64,000 nucleotides of DNA from Lateolabrax maculatus (GCA_031216445.1 CM062219.1:831001-895000), one strand, 5' to 3'. Numbered from the stretch's first letter, positions 1 to 10,375 are shown. A program made the numbers and translations. Notes: a model not told the origin generated them from the sequence alone.

Positions 1-235
1 GTGTCTCCAGCGGGTCGTCGCCTCCTGCCCTCCATCAGCTGGGAGTGAAAGAGGGATCAGTTTCTGTGACTTTGGTGTGGCCTTACTTTACTGTTCTTTC
101 TTACATACTCAAAAGAAGGAGAATAATTGTTATTGTCCCGCTAGCGGTCCAGAAAAGGGACTACAGAGTCCAGCACTTGGGTCCAGAGCAAGATTGTCCA
201 AACTAGCCAGACTGCCACTGAATTAGGTGTGAGTG
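1..235. other. Unassigned unique-looking sequence
   Basis: I see no coding potential, repeat family or RNA gene in this stretch. Confidence 0.5.
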
Positions 236-620
236 TTCGTGTTCCCCAGAGGATGAATCCTCATGATTCTGTCGATCCCCCTGAGCTTTTACATAGCACG
301 AACATCAGGGCAAATTTAGCTTTTAACCAACACTTGGTAAGAAATCTTAAACTCAGTCACGTGTTGATATTTATGGTCCCAAGAGGAGTGATTATAATGT
401 TTAAGTTGACCCCTGACCTTCGTCTAGCATCATCTTCAGGCTAAATTGGCAAATTTGTTCCAGAAATATCAAAATCTTACAGGCATCTAATTGTGGGATC
501 TATAGATATTCATGGTCCCCAGAGGATTATAGCAGTGTTTTTGTTGATCTCATGACCTTTCCTCTGCCATTTTTTACACAAGAAATGTTAAAATCAAATT
601 CAAAGTTTGATATGAAATAT
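236..620 (+). repeat. Three diverged monomers of a fish interspersed/tandem repeat
   Basis: Near 241, 371 and 510 the phrase 'ggtccccagaggat' or a variant recurs, followed about 30-50 bases later by 'cccctgacctt'-like words. The same phrases occur at 13.1, 14.0, 17.0, 29.7-30.5, 32.2 and 37.1 kb. The word order fits a repeat that is abundant in teleost genomes, where monomers of about 100-130 bp often sit head to tail. The ORF at 229-444 is only a reading through this repeat. A short extra piece ('agcgccaccctcagg') lies at 1040-1060. Confidence 0.6.
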
Positions 621-675
621 ACTGAACACATTCATGCACCCATAGCACCATATTGAGGACAAATTTCAACTTTGG

Positions 676-688
676 AAAAAAAAAAAAA
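676..688 (+). repeat. Poly(A) run
   Basis: A run of A interrupts the repeat-derived sequence. On the plus strand it could be an old retroposon tail, but no element body can be tied to it. Confidence 0.5.
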
Positions 689-780
689 TATGAATAATCA
701 TGCTCCTAAGTGGATAGACCCGTTACAATGCAACGACCCCATGACCTTTATAATCTATATAATTCTGTCTAATTCAGAAT

Positions 781-1010
781 TTGCCTCAAAAGAAAAACAA
801 ACTAATATCATCAGCAAAAAATAAAAAACAAATGAAGATTCAGTGGCCAGTTATTAATGTGATGAGGAATAAAAGGGGAGCAACAATGGATCCCTGTGGG
901 ACACCACAAGTAACTTGTGTCAAATCAGAGTTCAAGTCATTTAAATTTATTGTGATTAGTAATATAATTTCAATGCCATTTGTCAGTCAATCCATTGAAG
1001 CCATAATATG
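781..1010 (-). pseudogene. LINE reverse transcriptase fragment (catalytic core), decayed
   Basis: The reverse complement carries two hallmark motifs of non-LTR retrotransposon reverse transcriptases in the right order. A CGVPQGSIVAPLLF-like stretch lies at about 865-908 and a FADDIS-like stretch, containing the two catalytic aspartates, at about 803-820. Stop codons and frame changes lie between and around them, so nothing here can be translated as a whole. In living elements this domain copies the element RNA into DNA at the nicked target. The VPQG and FADD style resembles the L2/CR1 group, but the piece is too short for a firm clade. The plus-strand ORF at 781-1011 is a shadow of it. Element ends were not found. 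Confidence 0.7.
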
Positions 1011-1631
1011 ATAACTTAATAAGCAAAACAACCACCGCTCTAGCGCCACCCTCAGGGCAAACTTTACATTTGAAATCCCAACTACTGTTAAGGCTCGAAA
1101 GAAAAGCTAAATTATCAGCTGATTCTTCTGTTTAAAACTTTCCTTCTGTTGGCTGTAATGAACACTGTAGAATCTAGAGGCCGCTAGCGGGGCTTTACAC
1201 TTTGATTATGTGGGGGAGGAGAGAACTAGTTGATGAGTGGAGGAAAAAGGTGAAAGTGAGGTTGTAAATTTGCTGATATATTTGTAAACTTTAACGGCGC
1301 TACAGCAGTGTAACTGAAATATGTGTCTGGAGATCTAAATAAAAATAACATCTGTAACATCAGCTGTTGACTCTTCTGTATGTGCATTTTCTCCAGCATC
1401 TTGTTAACAGTATTGAGCAACAGGTGGACTTCTTGAATGCGTCTTTAATGCGGTTGCGTCCGGTGCAGGCCAGGTGTATCCCTGTTAGCAGACTGGTTAA
1501 GACGCTCACCTATCTGCCCAGATTATGCAAAATGTCCATGGAACAACGCTACAGATGACCAGTGCACATTTTGGGCAAACAACAGAAGACTTGACTGTAC
1601 TCTGCTGCACATATAGAGGAGGAGAAACACT
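1011..1631. other. Mixed unassigned sequence
   Basis: Apart from a short repeat scrap at 1040-1060 and an ORF at 1367-1558 with no recognisable domain, nothing can be named. Part of it may belong to the possible hAT remnant that follows. Confidence 0.4.
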
Positions 1632-1790
1632 GTGTGTCCAACACTAAGTGAGGTTTTTAACTCTCGTCCCAACATGATTCAACTACTGAGAGCAATAATC
1701 ACACTGGCCATGAGAAGCTGCACAGCAGAACGTCTGCTCTGCACCATCCATGCTGACAAGTCGTCTCAACTGCTGGTCACTTTCCCTCCA
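1632..1790 (+). pseudogene. Possible hAT transposase C-terminal dimerisation remnant
   Basis: The frame starting at 1632 reads LLRAIITLAMRSCTAERLLC followed by a basic stretch. The C-terminal dimerisation region of hAT transposases and ZMYM1-like host proteins typically shows a hydrophobic LL-x-LTLPVSS/T segment, a CERSFS-like patch and then a charged helix. The similarity covers about 40 residues and several key positions differ (AERLLC for ERSFS). It sits in open sequence of only 76 codons with no upstream zinc finger or catalytic region visible. The match could be chance. Confidence 0.35.
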
Positions 1791-2633
1791 ACACAGAGAC
1801 CTCAGAGACATTCCACCCCGACGACATTATTGCAATGTGAAGATGATTTAACTTCAGGCTGATCTCAGGTTATACTTCTACCTCCCAGTTAGACCAGTAA
1901 GGCTTTCTGACGATCATCTTAGCATCACGCCGTATGAAACTAAGTTAAAATGATAAAATTGGTCAACATAATGAGAATTTTAGCATATGATCACACAGAG
2001 CAGAGAGGGGCTAATAAAGTTATCAGTTGGATGGAGGTCCGGCCGTTTTTATGAACTGTGTAGAAATACTCTAAATAAATCGTATTTAAGTAACACTTTG
2101 AAAGTATTACCATCAAAATGTGCTGCAAGTCCAGGTAGAGGTTTCTATTATTATTTCATTGATGTAGTAATCTAAAATAATACATCATAATTATTAGTTG
2201 ATTATATTTTGTATTAATAATCTGAATGTACAAGTACCTCACAGTTGTCCTACAGTTCTTTAGTAAATACACTTAGTGTCTTTCCATTATTGTCTTGAGG
2301 TTACAGACGATGAAGGAATTTGAGTTATTTTATCAGGAACTAGAAGGTTTTTACTTGATTTTCCAATTGAGTGTCGTGTGTTTTTGTCAGATTTGGGGTC
2401 TTTGACTCCCCAGCAACCTCTTCCCACTTTAGTCGGACCACTCTGCGTTGTTTCCCTCTCGGGCACAAAGAGAGGAACCCCCCCCCCAATAATGTGCTCA
2501 GAAAACCGAGTAAGAGGCTTTTAAAAATGTGACCTCTGACTCGTCTTTTTTTTTGTTTTGTTCCATTTTCTTTTGTCTGAATAAGTTCGATGTGATTATT
2601 GCAGCAGCCGGGAGACGAGCTGCTGATACCGAA
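1791..2633. other. AT-rich unassigned sequence
   Basis: No repeat family or coding signal was recognised. A short C run lies at 2479-2487. Confidence 0.45.
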
Positions 2634-2657
2634 GATGATGATGATGATGATGATGAT
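2634..2657 (+). repeat. (GAT)8 microsatellite
   Basis: Eight perfect GAT units. The minus-strand ORF that crosses it translates it as a serine run and is not a gene. Confidence 0.95.
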
Positions 2658-2824
2658 ACACTGTAGTGCTGATTAAAACCTGCACTCTCTGTCTCTGAGA
2701 GCTTCCACAGATGAGTGAGGAGACGTGAAGACAGGAGGGCTGCATGTGTTGACAGGTGGGACTGTTTCTGACAATCAGGGATGAAAAGCACGATTAAATA
2801 AAAACAATAAAACAATCTACTGAC

Positions 2825-2851
2825 CATGTGTGTGTGTGTGGGGGGGTGTGT
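2825..2851 (+). repeat. Short (TG)n with a G7 interruption
   Basis: A TG repeat of about seven units runs into seven G residues and then TG again. Confidence 0.85.
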
Positions 2852-3493
2852 TTCTGCATTTCACAGCTCTTATCTCCCTATTTCACACAGCTCTGTCTCC
2901 TTTACATCTCCTCCTCAGCATCGCTCTGGATAATCTGGGCACTTATTCTCTCAGTTTGATTCAGACGACACTGATAGCAGGTTGTGTGAAATCACGCTCC
3001 GTCCATCCATCTCCATCTGTTCTGTTTCCACACTGAATCCCTCCGTCACGTCTGCTTCGACTTCCTTTATGTCTCCGTTTGTGCAATCCCTCCGCCCGCA
3101 CCTTTTCCTCATCACTTCTTTACCCCGCTGATTATTTTCCCATGACTCACTTTGTTTCTCTACCTTCTTTCACTGTTTCTTTACCAGAGAGGGGGTGTTA
3201 AATTGTTTTCTACTCCTCGTGCATATAACCACGAAGTAAAATATCTAAACAAAGTCAATGAATTAATTAAATATTAAAACATTTGTATTTGATTCCCACC
3301 TTCAGAAAAAGAAAAAAAACTCTAAACCGGTTCAAAAATCTCCTTTTATTTAGACGCAGTATGCATCTCAATTATTTTATTATCATTGGATTTTATTATT
3401 TTTTTGTTAATGTTGATAATTATATTGTTTAAATAAGAAATGAGTTTTAAAAAGCGACGAGAGAGTTGTGTTTATAATGGGATGTATGTAAAG
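2852..3493. other. Pyrimidine-rich then AT-rich unassigned sequence
   Basis: The first half is rich in C and T, the second in A and T. No repeat family or coding exon was recognised. Confidence 0.45.
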
Positions 3494-3645
3494 TTTAAAG
3501 GAATAGTTGGACATTTTGGGAAATACGTTTTCAGGTGGAGAGTCAGACGTTCAGACTGACTCTCTCTCGTCTGTAAATATGAAGCTACAGCCAGCAGCCA
3601 GTTAGCGTATTGTAGCATAAAGACAGCGGGATGGGGGGGCTGGCT
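3494..3645 (+). repeat. Fish interspersed repeat fragment ('GGAATAGTT..GACATTTTGGG' family)
   Basis: The stretch opens with 'aaaggaatagttgg' and 'acattttgggaaatacg' and continues with 'aatatgaagctacagccagc' and 'agcataaagaca'. These words occur in the same order in a short interspersed element that is common in percomorph genomes. The 3' part is lost into a G-rich stretch near 3632-3640. The TE class of this family is not clear to me. Confidence 0.6.
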
Positions 3646-3895
3646 GTGACGCAGTTTTGTTGTTTGTTAACTGAAAAGAGGTGACGAAGAAGAGACTGAT
3701 GTGTTTTCATGTTGGTTTGGGCGGATTTATGATGTGATCAGGATCAATCACCCGACCTTCGGCACATTTCACCATGTGCATCGATCAATACAAACACGTC
3801 AAACTTCTGCTTGAGAAAACTTACTTTTGTCCACCAGTTCTGTCTAAAAATATTTTCCTCCCTTGCAGGGCTTTATGGGTAAACAACCCCCAAGA

Positions 3896-3984
3896 TCTCC
3901 TGTTTCTTCTTTTCTTTTCTCTCCTCCTCCTCTCCTCTCCTCCTCTCCTCTCCTTCCTCTCTCCTCCTCCTCCTCCTCCTCCTG
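3896..3984 (+). repeat. CT/CTC-rich low-complexity tract
   Basis: Nearly pure pyrimidine on the plus strand, ending in several CTC triplets and then 'tgccgcag'. The polypyrimidine-AG ending looks like a splice acceptor, discussed as a finding. The Arg/Glu-rich and Ser/Pro-rich ORFs here are low-complexity artefacts. Confidence 0.85.
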
Positions 3985-4054
3985 CCGCAGCACAGAGCAG
4001 GTTTCTGGTGAGGAAGGTGGGAGTCTAACAGTGTTGGACATTTACTGTAATGAT

Positions 4055-4310
4055 TAATGTCAGCCGGCCTCGCAGCGACAGTGTTGCTGCTCCACCTTGT
4101 TTCCATCAGCACGCGGTGGCCAGAGAGCGACCGGGGAAGAAGCCATAATCAGCCACCAGACGAGGTGAGGTGAGCGCGGGCGAGGCTGCGGGGGGGAAGT
4201 GCCGGCTGCGGCTAACGAGAGCTGACACACCCGACAAACGGCCCACCTCCAACCTGAATAATGAAGTTTAAATTTGTGTGAAAAGAGAGCCGGTGCCGGT
4301 AAAGACCGTC
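4055..4310 (+). promoter_or_regulatory. CpG-rich patch, possible first exon or CpG island
   Basis: CpG dinucleotides cluster here (for example 'ccggcctcgcagcgacag', 'gcgaccgggg', 'gtgagcgcgggcgagg') while the flanks are CpG-poor. A consensus-like splice donor, 'gag|gtgagg', lies near 4165. It could mark a promoter with a noncoding first exon on the plus strand. No TATA box or downstream exon was identified and the patch is short, so the call is weak. Confidence 0.3.
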
Positions 4311-4365
4311 CCACTGACTCATGTAGTGATCAGAGCCCCGCAGCTCTCACACATTTAAACATGTT

Positions 4366-4395
4366 GGTGTGTGTGTGTGTGTGTGTGTGTGTGTA
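4366..4395 (+). repeat. (TG)n microsatellite
   Basis: About 14 uninterrupted TG units. Confidence 0.95.
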
Positions 4396-5055
4396 GGAGT
4401 CCTTTCAAAACTATTTAAAAAGAGTAAATCCCTGTTTAAAATGTGTCCACAGTCACTCTCCTGTGTGTGTTTTCTGTGGGACTTCAGTCCTTGTGAGAAC
4501 CAGAGTGAACCTCAGACCCTCAGAGTGACGACTCGCTCTATAAATAACCTTCAGGACGCCATTAAGCTTTCGCCTCTGACCGAAGGCCTGATCGCACCGA
4601 ACGTGTCTTCACGACATATTCGGTTCCAGCAGCTTGGCGACGTCGTGGCTAACCGTCAGTATGCTGAGTGTGACACACAAGCTTCAATAAAGTTTTATTG
4701 AATCCTTTTTAACAATAATTTAAACCGACAAACTGGCTGATGCAATTTTCATAAAATCAGGAAAAGTTGATGAAACAAAGTTCTGAATGCTTTTGAGCTG
4801 TTAAAGTCCCAGAGAACACGGTTTCAAATTGAAAGTATTTCTATATAACATTGAATATTAATGAATGAATAAGCAACAATCAGAGGTCAGGTTTACACAT
4901 CCCATGTTATTATATATCAGGAGTTCAGCCTCGTGAAGCAGCTGATCCGCTCGGTGACCACGGAGACACAAACTCAGAAATCTGTAATGAGAAACAAGCA
5001 AAACGGTGCAAAAGTTGGCCGAACATTTTGTGTTCATGTAGGATCCCGATGCTGA
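4396..5055. other. Unassigned sequence
   Basis: The 110-codon ORF that starts in the TG repeat has no recognisable domain and is not called. Nothing else stands out. Confidence 0.45.
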
Positions 5056-5534
5056 GAGTGGCAGAAAGCATGTACTCAAGTACTTTACCTAAGTACTATT
5101 TTGAAGTACTTGTACTTTACTTGAGTATTTCCATTTATGGACATGTATAATTCTACACTACATTCCAGAGGGAAATATTGTATTTTTTTACCCCACTACA
5201 TTTATTTAATAAGTTAGGCATCAGTGACTTTACAGATTCATATTATTAATATAAAAGATAATCAACAAATAAAGTTTTCTATATTATTACATATTAAAGT
5301 ACCAGCAGTGTATAAAGTCTTTAAAATGTGCTCCACCTTCATCAGCTGCAACATTCGACTGATGAACACATTCATCATCAATAATTAGATTCATACACAC
5401 ATACATATATATGATTCTGAAAATGACCATTCTGTGCAATGAACACTAATACTTTTGTATCTTTACTTTAGTAAATTCAAATAAAAGTTGGAGCTGGTAT
5501 TGGAGTGGTATCATTACTTTTAACACTCCACCAT
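5056..5534 (+). repeat. AAGTACTT-rich dispersed repeat, copy 1 (plus)
   Basis: It begins 'tgtactcaagtactttac', continues 'gaagtacttgtactttac' and 'tccagagggaaatattgta', has 'ctacatttattt' in the middle, and ends in '..ggtatcattacttttaac' and 'ctccacca'. The same order is seen in at least eight other places in the window (11.3, 12.2, 20.3, 20.8, 28.3, 35.2, 53.8 and 61.0 kb). It is a high-copy teleost repeat without coding capacity; I do not know its TE class. Confidence 0.7.
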
Positions 5535-5571
5535 AAAAAATTTTTTTTTTTCTTCTGTAACAAATGGGACT

Positions 5572-5632
5572 ACAACTTGCATTTTGTTGTGCAACCCTGT
5601 GTTGTGGAATGACAAATAACTGCAGCTTGTGT
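5572..5632 (+). repeat. LINE-type 3' tail fragment
   Basis: 'cttgcattttgttgtgcaac' followed by 'aatgacaaataa' resembles the 3' ends of fish non-LTR retrotransposons, which often finish with a phrase like this just before an ATAAA-type tail. No coding part is attached. Confidence 0.4.
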
Positions 5633-5639
5633 GTCTTGG

Positions 5640-6060
5640 TTTTGGTTGGACCTGAAAGCAGACAGGAGTTGAGCAGTGAGAGATAAACGGTTTAATTAAA
5701 GACTGAGTCTGAGCTGACCGGGTGCGTCTGAAGGAGGAACCGGTGGGTCGGCAGCTGGTTTGGCTGAAGATCAGCAGGAGATGCTGGTATCTGGTGATGA
5801 GGCAGACGAGGTGGCGCTGTTGATCCTGAAGCACAGGAAGGACAACAGCATAAACACAATTCACAGGAAACATACACAAAGGAACACAAGAAGATTCGTT
5901 AGTGGGGCTGAGAGAGTAGACCACTGGGGTGGCAGAACAACCTGGCGACGAGTGGAGAGGAGACCGGGCTTCTGGTAGAGCCGGTGATTGGATGATGATA
6001 ACGGCATAAGCCATGACACCTTGTACCTTGTAGACGATCTGAGTGCTTTTCCCACTGATA
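5640..6060 (-). mobile_element. LTR-like block (possible solo LTR, minus strand)
   Basis: Read on the minus strand, this resembles the R/U5 end of fish LTR retrotransposons: an ATTAAA-like polyadenylation signal near 5695, then a pyrimidine-rich stretch with 'ctgctttcaggtccaacc' about 35 bases later. A similar signal followed by 'ggtccaacccc' occurs in the block at 26455-26805. The 203-codon minus ORF at 5520-6131 runs through it and shows no retroviral domain. I could not fix the TG/CA termini or a target-site duplication. Confidence 0.35.
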
Positions 6061-6934
6061 GCTGATTGATAAACGAGGTTTTCAGGGCGTTGAAAGAGGC
6101 CCCGGGGTCTCTGGGAGCCCAAACAGGACACGGAGGGTAGAATTGTGAGGATTAAGACCAGAGTTTGGCATATCCCAGCATAGTAGCTGGAGTGTGTGTG
6201 TAAGAAGCACTTGTAACGGTATGTATGTAATGTCTGTGACTAAAGGGACACTCTGTCTCTGCCTGTCACTATAGCAACAAGTGTGGGGGGGGGTGTAATT
6301 ATGAAACAACAGAGGGAGAGGGAGGGCAGAGGTGCTCGGAGAGGCAGACGGGATTAAAAAGGAGGAGAGTGACAAGGCAGCCATGGAAAGAGAATATTTA
6401 AACGGCCTTCTTCGCTGCTTCTGCCTCATTAATTCTCAGTCCGAAGGTTCGGTTTGTCCATCTGCTTGCAGCATCCTCCGTGTTCTACACGGTGCGATGT
6501 GCCAATCACAGAGGCAATCATAAACTGAGATGCAAATGTGCAGAAAATAAAGTGAATAACCTCCTATGGGAGCAAACAAACACATGCAAATATAGACACA
6601 CATGAGAAGTGTTGAATGTATCATTTCCAGGCTGTTGATGGAAAGACTTGTGTCCCGCTGGTGGATGGATGTAAAGGAACTGGCTGATCAGTCGCTCCGT
6701 CTCTCCAGCACAGAGGGAGAAATTCGTTCTGGACATTTTTGTTGCCCTTCAGATCCAAAATATCTGGTCTGGTCAGAATTGAGTGAAGACGATCAAAAAC
6801 ACATCAGACACGTTTTCACCCAAGACGTTAAAGGAGGAACTCAACTGGAAGTCTTTTCTGTAGCGTCAAATGGATTATATTTATATTCATTATACATATC
6901 ATATATATATAAATAACAGGACATTTTTATAACA
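6061..6934. other. Unassigned sequence
   Basis: It includes a G10 run near 6285 and ORFs of up to 115 codons without recognisable domains. Confidence 0.4.
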
Positions 6935-7165
6935 ATAGGACATTTAGTTAAAAGATGGATGTGTTAGAGATGCACTGTATTTTAAAATTTTATATTTCCT
7001 ACGTCATTTTTACACATATTTCCCCTCCTGTTGTACATATTTTATTTTTTAATATTTGTTGTATTGATTGTCAAGTATACACTGGAGGGGCGACAAAGAA
7101 TTTCACTGCACAAAGTAGAGATATGTTGATGAATAAATAAATCTTTGAAACTTGAAAGATTTGAG
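6935..7165 (+). repeat. LINE-type 3' untranslated tail
   Basis: An AT-rich stretch with repeated 'tgtacatattttatttt'-like words leads to 'ggggcgacaaagaatttcac' and ends 'aataaatctttgaaacttga'. That ending is the usual 3' terminus of several fish LINE families and matches the job of the 3' tail in target-primed reverse transcription. The reverse transcriptase body is absent, as expected for a strongly 5'-truncated copy. Confidence 0.55.
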
Positions 7166-7397
7166 TTTTCAGTTTTTTAAAAACTGTTTTAAAAATGAGG
7201 TTTTAAGTAAAGTTTCCTTGTTGATGGGTTAAGATGAAAGATTTACCGCTATTTGTCCTAGCGCGACTGTCCGACTCCCCTTTCAATAACACACAGTTCA
7301 AAATGCCAACCCAGTCTGACCAGTAACATGTTTTTTTACTGTAGGTTGTTCTTAAACCTGCAAAATGTTTTTGTTTTCAGCAGACACAGGGGGTTTA

Positions 7398-7692
7398 CAT
7401 ATCATCCCCTTTTCAGTCGATATGTTGAACTCATGATCAAACAGCAACATGATCCTTCCTGTGGACTCGTGTTTGAGTCCAGTATTCTCTCTGTTAGCTC
7501 TGGGTTTGGTCTCCACCTCCTCCTGAGGGGAATATCTGCTCTGTAGCTGCTGAACTCTGCACTGTGTTCACCAGCTGCTCTCTGACTGAGACTGTCTGAG
7601 AGGTTTTAGAGCTTTTTACCTGAAAACGGCGCCATGAGAGCCGTGAGGGTGAACCAGAGCAGATAAACAACGAGCTGAAAGTCTCGATAAAG
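7398..7692 (+). repeat. Dispersed repeat A, copy 1 (near-identical to 55.6 kb)
   Basis: From 'acatatcatcccc' onward about 200 bases match 55581-55783 with only three differences that I can count. After that copy 1 lacks about 30 bases present in copy 2, and both continue through 'atgagagccgtgag'. The ORF shared by both copies (ending 'LLLRGISAL') is a reading through the repeat and not a protein family. The element is noncoding and probably a MITE- or SINE-like nonautonomous transposon. Confidence 0.8.
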
Positions 7693-8162
7693 CTCCGTGA
7701 AGGTTCCTCACCACCAGAGACACCAACATGTTGTAAAAATGTCCATTAAGTCCAATAAATTTCAGATCTAATGAACAGATCCCCACAGGTCCATCCTTCA
7801 GTGTGTTTGACCTTTGAGAAAACATCAAATGTGTGTTCATGTATTTGCAACATGTGGCTGCTGTTGACACTGTGAAATTGGAAGGGAGGAAGTGAGGGGT
7901 GGTAGAGGGGATTAAAAGGTTGGAAATAGCAACTAGACAGGATGGAGGTGAGATGGGAGGGTGGAAATATTCCTAAACATCAAATCACACATACAAACAG
8001 AAACGCATGCACACTAACTGGAGGCTCTGATGACCTGAGCGAAGACGAGGAACTCCCGCAGAGAGCTGTCAGATGCCGATGATCAAAATCAAGAAATACA
8101 CTCTGCTTCTTGGAAAGCAAAGCAGTCTGGGAGATATTTACTGTATGCAGCGATATTCACCA
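7693..8162. other. Unassigned sequence downstream of repeat A
   Basis: It may contain more of repeat A, but no second copy in the window aligns beyond about 7692. Confidence 0.4.
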
Positions 8163-8190
8163 TACACACACACGCACACACACACACACA
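8163..8190 (+). repeat. (CA)n microsatellite
   Basis: About 13 CA units with one G interruption. Confidence 0.95.
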
Positions 8191-8639
8191 GTGACAGGGC
8201 AGTGAACGCACTCTGTGGATGTCAGCAACAATCACCGCAGCCACAGCGACATGTATGAACACGCTCGTTCTCTTATTTCAGCTGACACGCCACTCGTCAC
8301 GCCAAAGGCGAAACATGGCTGGAGGAAGGTCGTCGTCTATGTATCTCTGAAAGAGCCAGAGTGATGATGTGAGCATGAGAGTGACATTACCCACCGAGCA
8401 CTTTCACTCCCCCGGCGTGAAATGCGGTGTGGGAGCAGCACCTAAAAATAACCAGAATAAATGAAACCTTTGAAATATAAAATACGATAAACAAACGCAG
8501 CGAGGCGTGGAAGAGAGCATGTGTGTCGCAGAGCGCCGAGCCTGCAGGGGAGACGTGGAGCTGTAATCACCACTGAGTGTCTGCGTTGTCGAGGCCGAGG
8601 TCTGTGGAATAAGTCCGGTGTAAACGAGACAGACCAGGA
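8191..8639. other. Unassigned sequence
   Basis: No repeat or exon recognised. Confidence 0.45.
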
Positions 8640-8810
8640 TCTTGCTTACTTTGCAGTCACCACCTGCGCTGACTCGTGATTTTTACATGAATCAGCTCAC
8701 TGCAGAAGACTGTACTGCCAGGTCAACTTGCCGTATGACCTTATCACCCTGCATATTCATCCGCACATGCTGGTTTGTTTACATGTGTGAGGCTGACACA
8801 TTAAAATGAC
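8640..8810. promoter_or_regulatory. Candidate conserved noncoding element
   Basis: Unique-looking sequence with closely packed factor-like words: 'tgaccttatcaccctg', 'gcatattcat' (POU-like) and 'tttgtttacatg' (forkhead-like). No repeat family is recognised. This is an inference from base texture only. Confidence 0.2.
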
Positions 8811-9055
8811 CTGATGATGGTACTAAACAAGGAGGCGGAGCATCGCCAACGTTATTATATCATACGTCTGAGATGTTTCAGTCTAAACCCGAGTGGAGGA
8901 CGTACTTTATCTGTTGGAAATATCGCTTTCCTATAAAATGTTGTCTCTGTTTGAATAAAATCTGTTCACATTGGGACACTGTTTTGTTCCTTTACAACAC
9001 AAACCAAGAGGAAACCCTCTGTTCTCTTGAGGTAAAAAAAAGTTCAAAGGTTTCC

Positions 9056-9170
9056 TGCAGGGGGCGACTCCACTGGCTCCAAAAAAAACGGGATGGCTTC
9101 AAAATGGTCATCCACAAACCAATTACTGATGTGACGGTGGCTACGTCCACTTCCTTTATACAGTCTATGG
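9056..9170 (+). repeat. MITE-like fragment ('GGGGGCGACTCCACTGGCTCC..CAGTCTATGG')
   Basis: 'gggggcgactccactggctcc'-type wording, 'gggatggcttcaaaatgg', 'tacgtccacttcctttatac' and 'agtctatgg' follow each other as in a common fish nonautonomous DNA element. Part of the same family appears at 24880-25175. Confidence 0.55.
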
Positions 9171-10224
9171 TGGGACAACATTCACTTTATGGCTTTGTGT
9201 GTGTGTACTCATTGAGATCGCTGGAGGGAAATCTAAACACCATCAGCTGTCTCCAACACAAACATTTTTCCGTGGTAGATTTTGTGTATTTTCTGTGTAA
9301 CTTATGTTTCCTTCTTGTGCTTCTCCACCTTTTCACCTCCGCGGTGATTCTCTCCCCTTCCTGTCTCAGTTTCTTCCCTCGCCTCGCTCTGCTCTTATCC
9401 AGCAGATATGTATCATGTGGGTGACGGATGCTCTTATTCTTTCTTCCAGTACTACAGATTTTGCAGATACCTGCACCTTTAAACACAACAACTTATCACA
9501 GCGATAACGCAGCTCACGGAGCAACAAGCTGCACTTTGAATGTACAAAGAGAGGACACACCTCCCGAGAGGCAAACAGAAAAGTCTGGCAGTCGCAGCGT
9601 CTGCGTTTCTCTTCTTGTCCTTTGTAGAAAATGTCACCTTTAAACAACACAGAGATGTTTACCTGTCCTGAAGCAAAGACAGTGTAAAGTATAAAGCTGG
9701 CCTTGATGTTTACAGCCGAAGAGGAGAAAAAATAATGTTCAGGGAGATGAAAAAGAACAAAGGAGGGTAAAATGAAAGAAGAGCGTTGCTGTTTCACACA
9801 TTCATCCACTCAGCTAGTAGTAATAAGTGCAGCCTCAGCCCCCGCAAGCTACAAACTTTCTTGTTCCCCTGAATAATGATTGCGGTCAGTGGAGTGTGTC
9901 TGTATCGACAGAGAGGGAAGCATTGGATTTGTTACGTCCACACACTCGCAGCTCTGATCAATGACCAGCTGAAGGAGAAAACACCCACAGAACACACTGA
10001 TTCACTCACAGCTGGGAGCAGCGAGGAGACAAACTGTTGATTTTTCTTTTTCATTATCAGAAGCCAACAAAACTGACTGAACGTACGATTCAAAATGTTG
10101 CTGGAGGAGCTTCTGGATTCGTCCTTCCAAATATTGAAACAGCCAAAACATGAACCCAACACACCTGCAAGAGAACAAGATGAATCCAACGGGGCCAAAC
10201 AGTTCTCCTGCTTTTTGCAGAGTT
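9171..10224. other. Unassigned sequence
   Basis: It holds overlapping ORFs on both strands (up to 183 codons, ending near 9424) that are rich in Ser, Leu and Cys and contain no domain I recognise. No splice-site context supports them. Confidence 0.45.
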
Positions 10225-10375
10225 CAGGCAGGAAGGTGAGGAAGGTGGTTCAGGCCTCAGGATGAACTGGAATAACTTTATTGATACCTGCAGAACTAAC
10301 GACATTCCCATCAGCCTCAGCTGTACTCAGCAACTGTAAGCATGCTAAGATGCTAAAATAAGATGGTGAATGGGT
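10225..10375 (+). repeat. Copy of the 'GATGAA..GTAATAACTTTATTGAT' repeat
   Basis: 'cctcaggatgaactgg', 'aataactttattgat', 'acctgcagaactaacgacat', 'tcccatcagcctcagctgta' and then 'taagcatgctaagatgctaa' match the order in the copies at 13.1 and 32.2 kb. Confidence 0.7.

Noticed and set aside
3844..4112. Arg/Glu-rich and Ser/Pro-rich ORFs in all frames
   Set aside because: Produced by the CT-rich tract.
5520..6131. 203-codon minus-strand ORF, the longest in the window
   Set aside because: It runs through repeat-like and LTR-like sequence, has no domain, no splice or promoter context and a low-complexity Ser/Pro/Leu composition.
7328..7546. ORF whose C-terminal 50 residues recur in the ORF at 55548-55730
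   Set aside because: Looks like a conserved protein, but the DNA identity includes silent and noncoding parts equally and continues past the stop codon, so it is a dispersed repeat.
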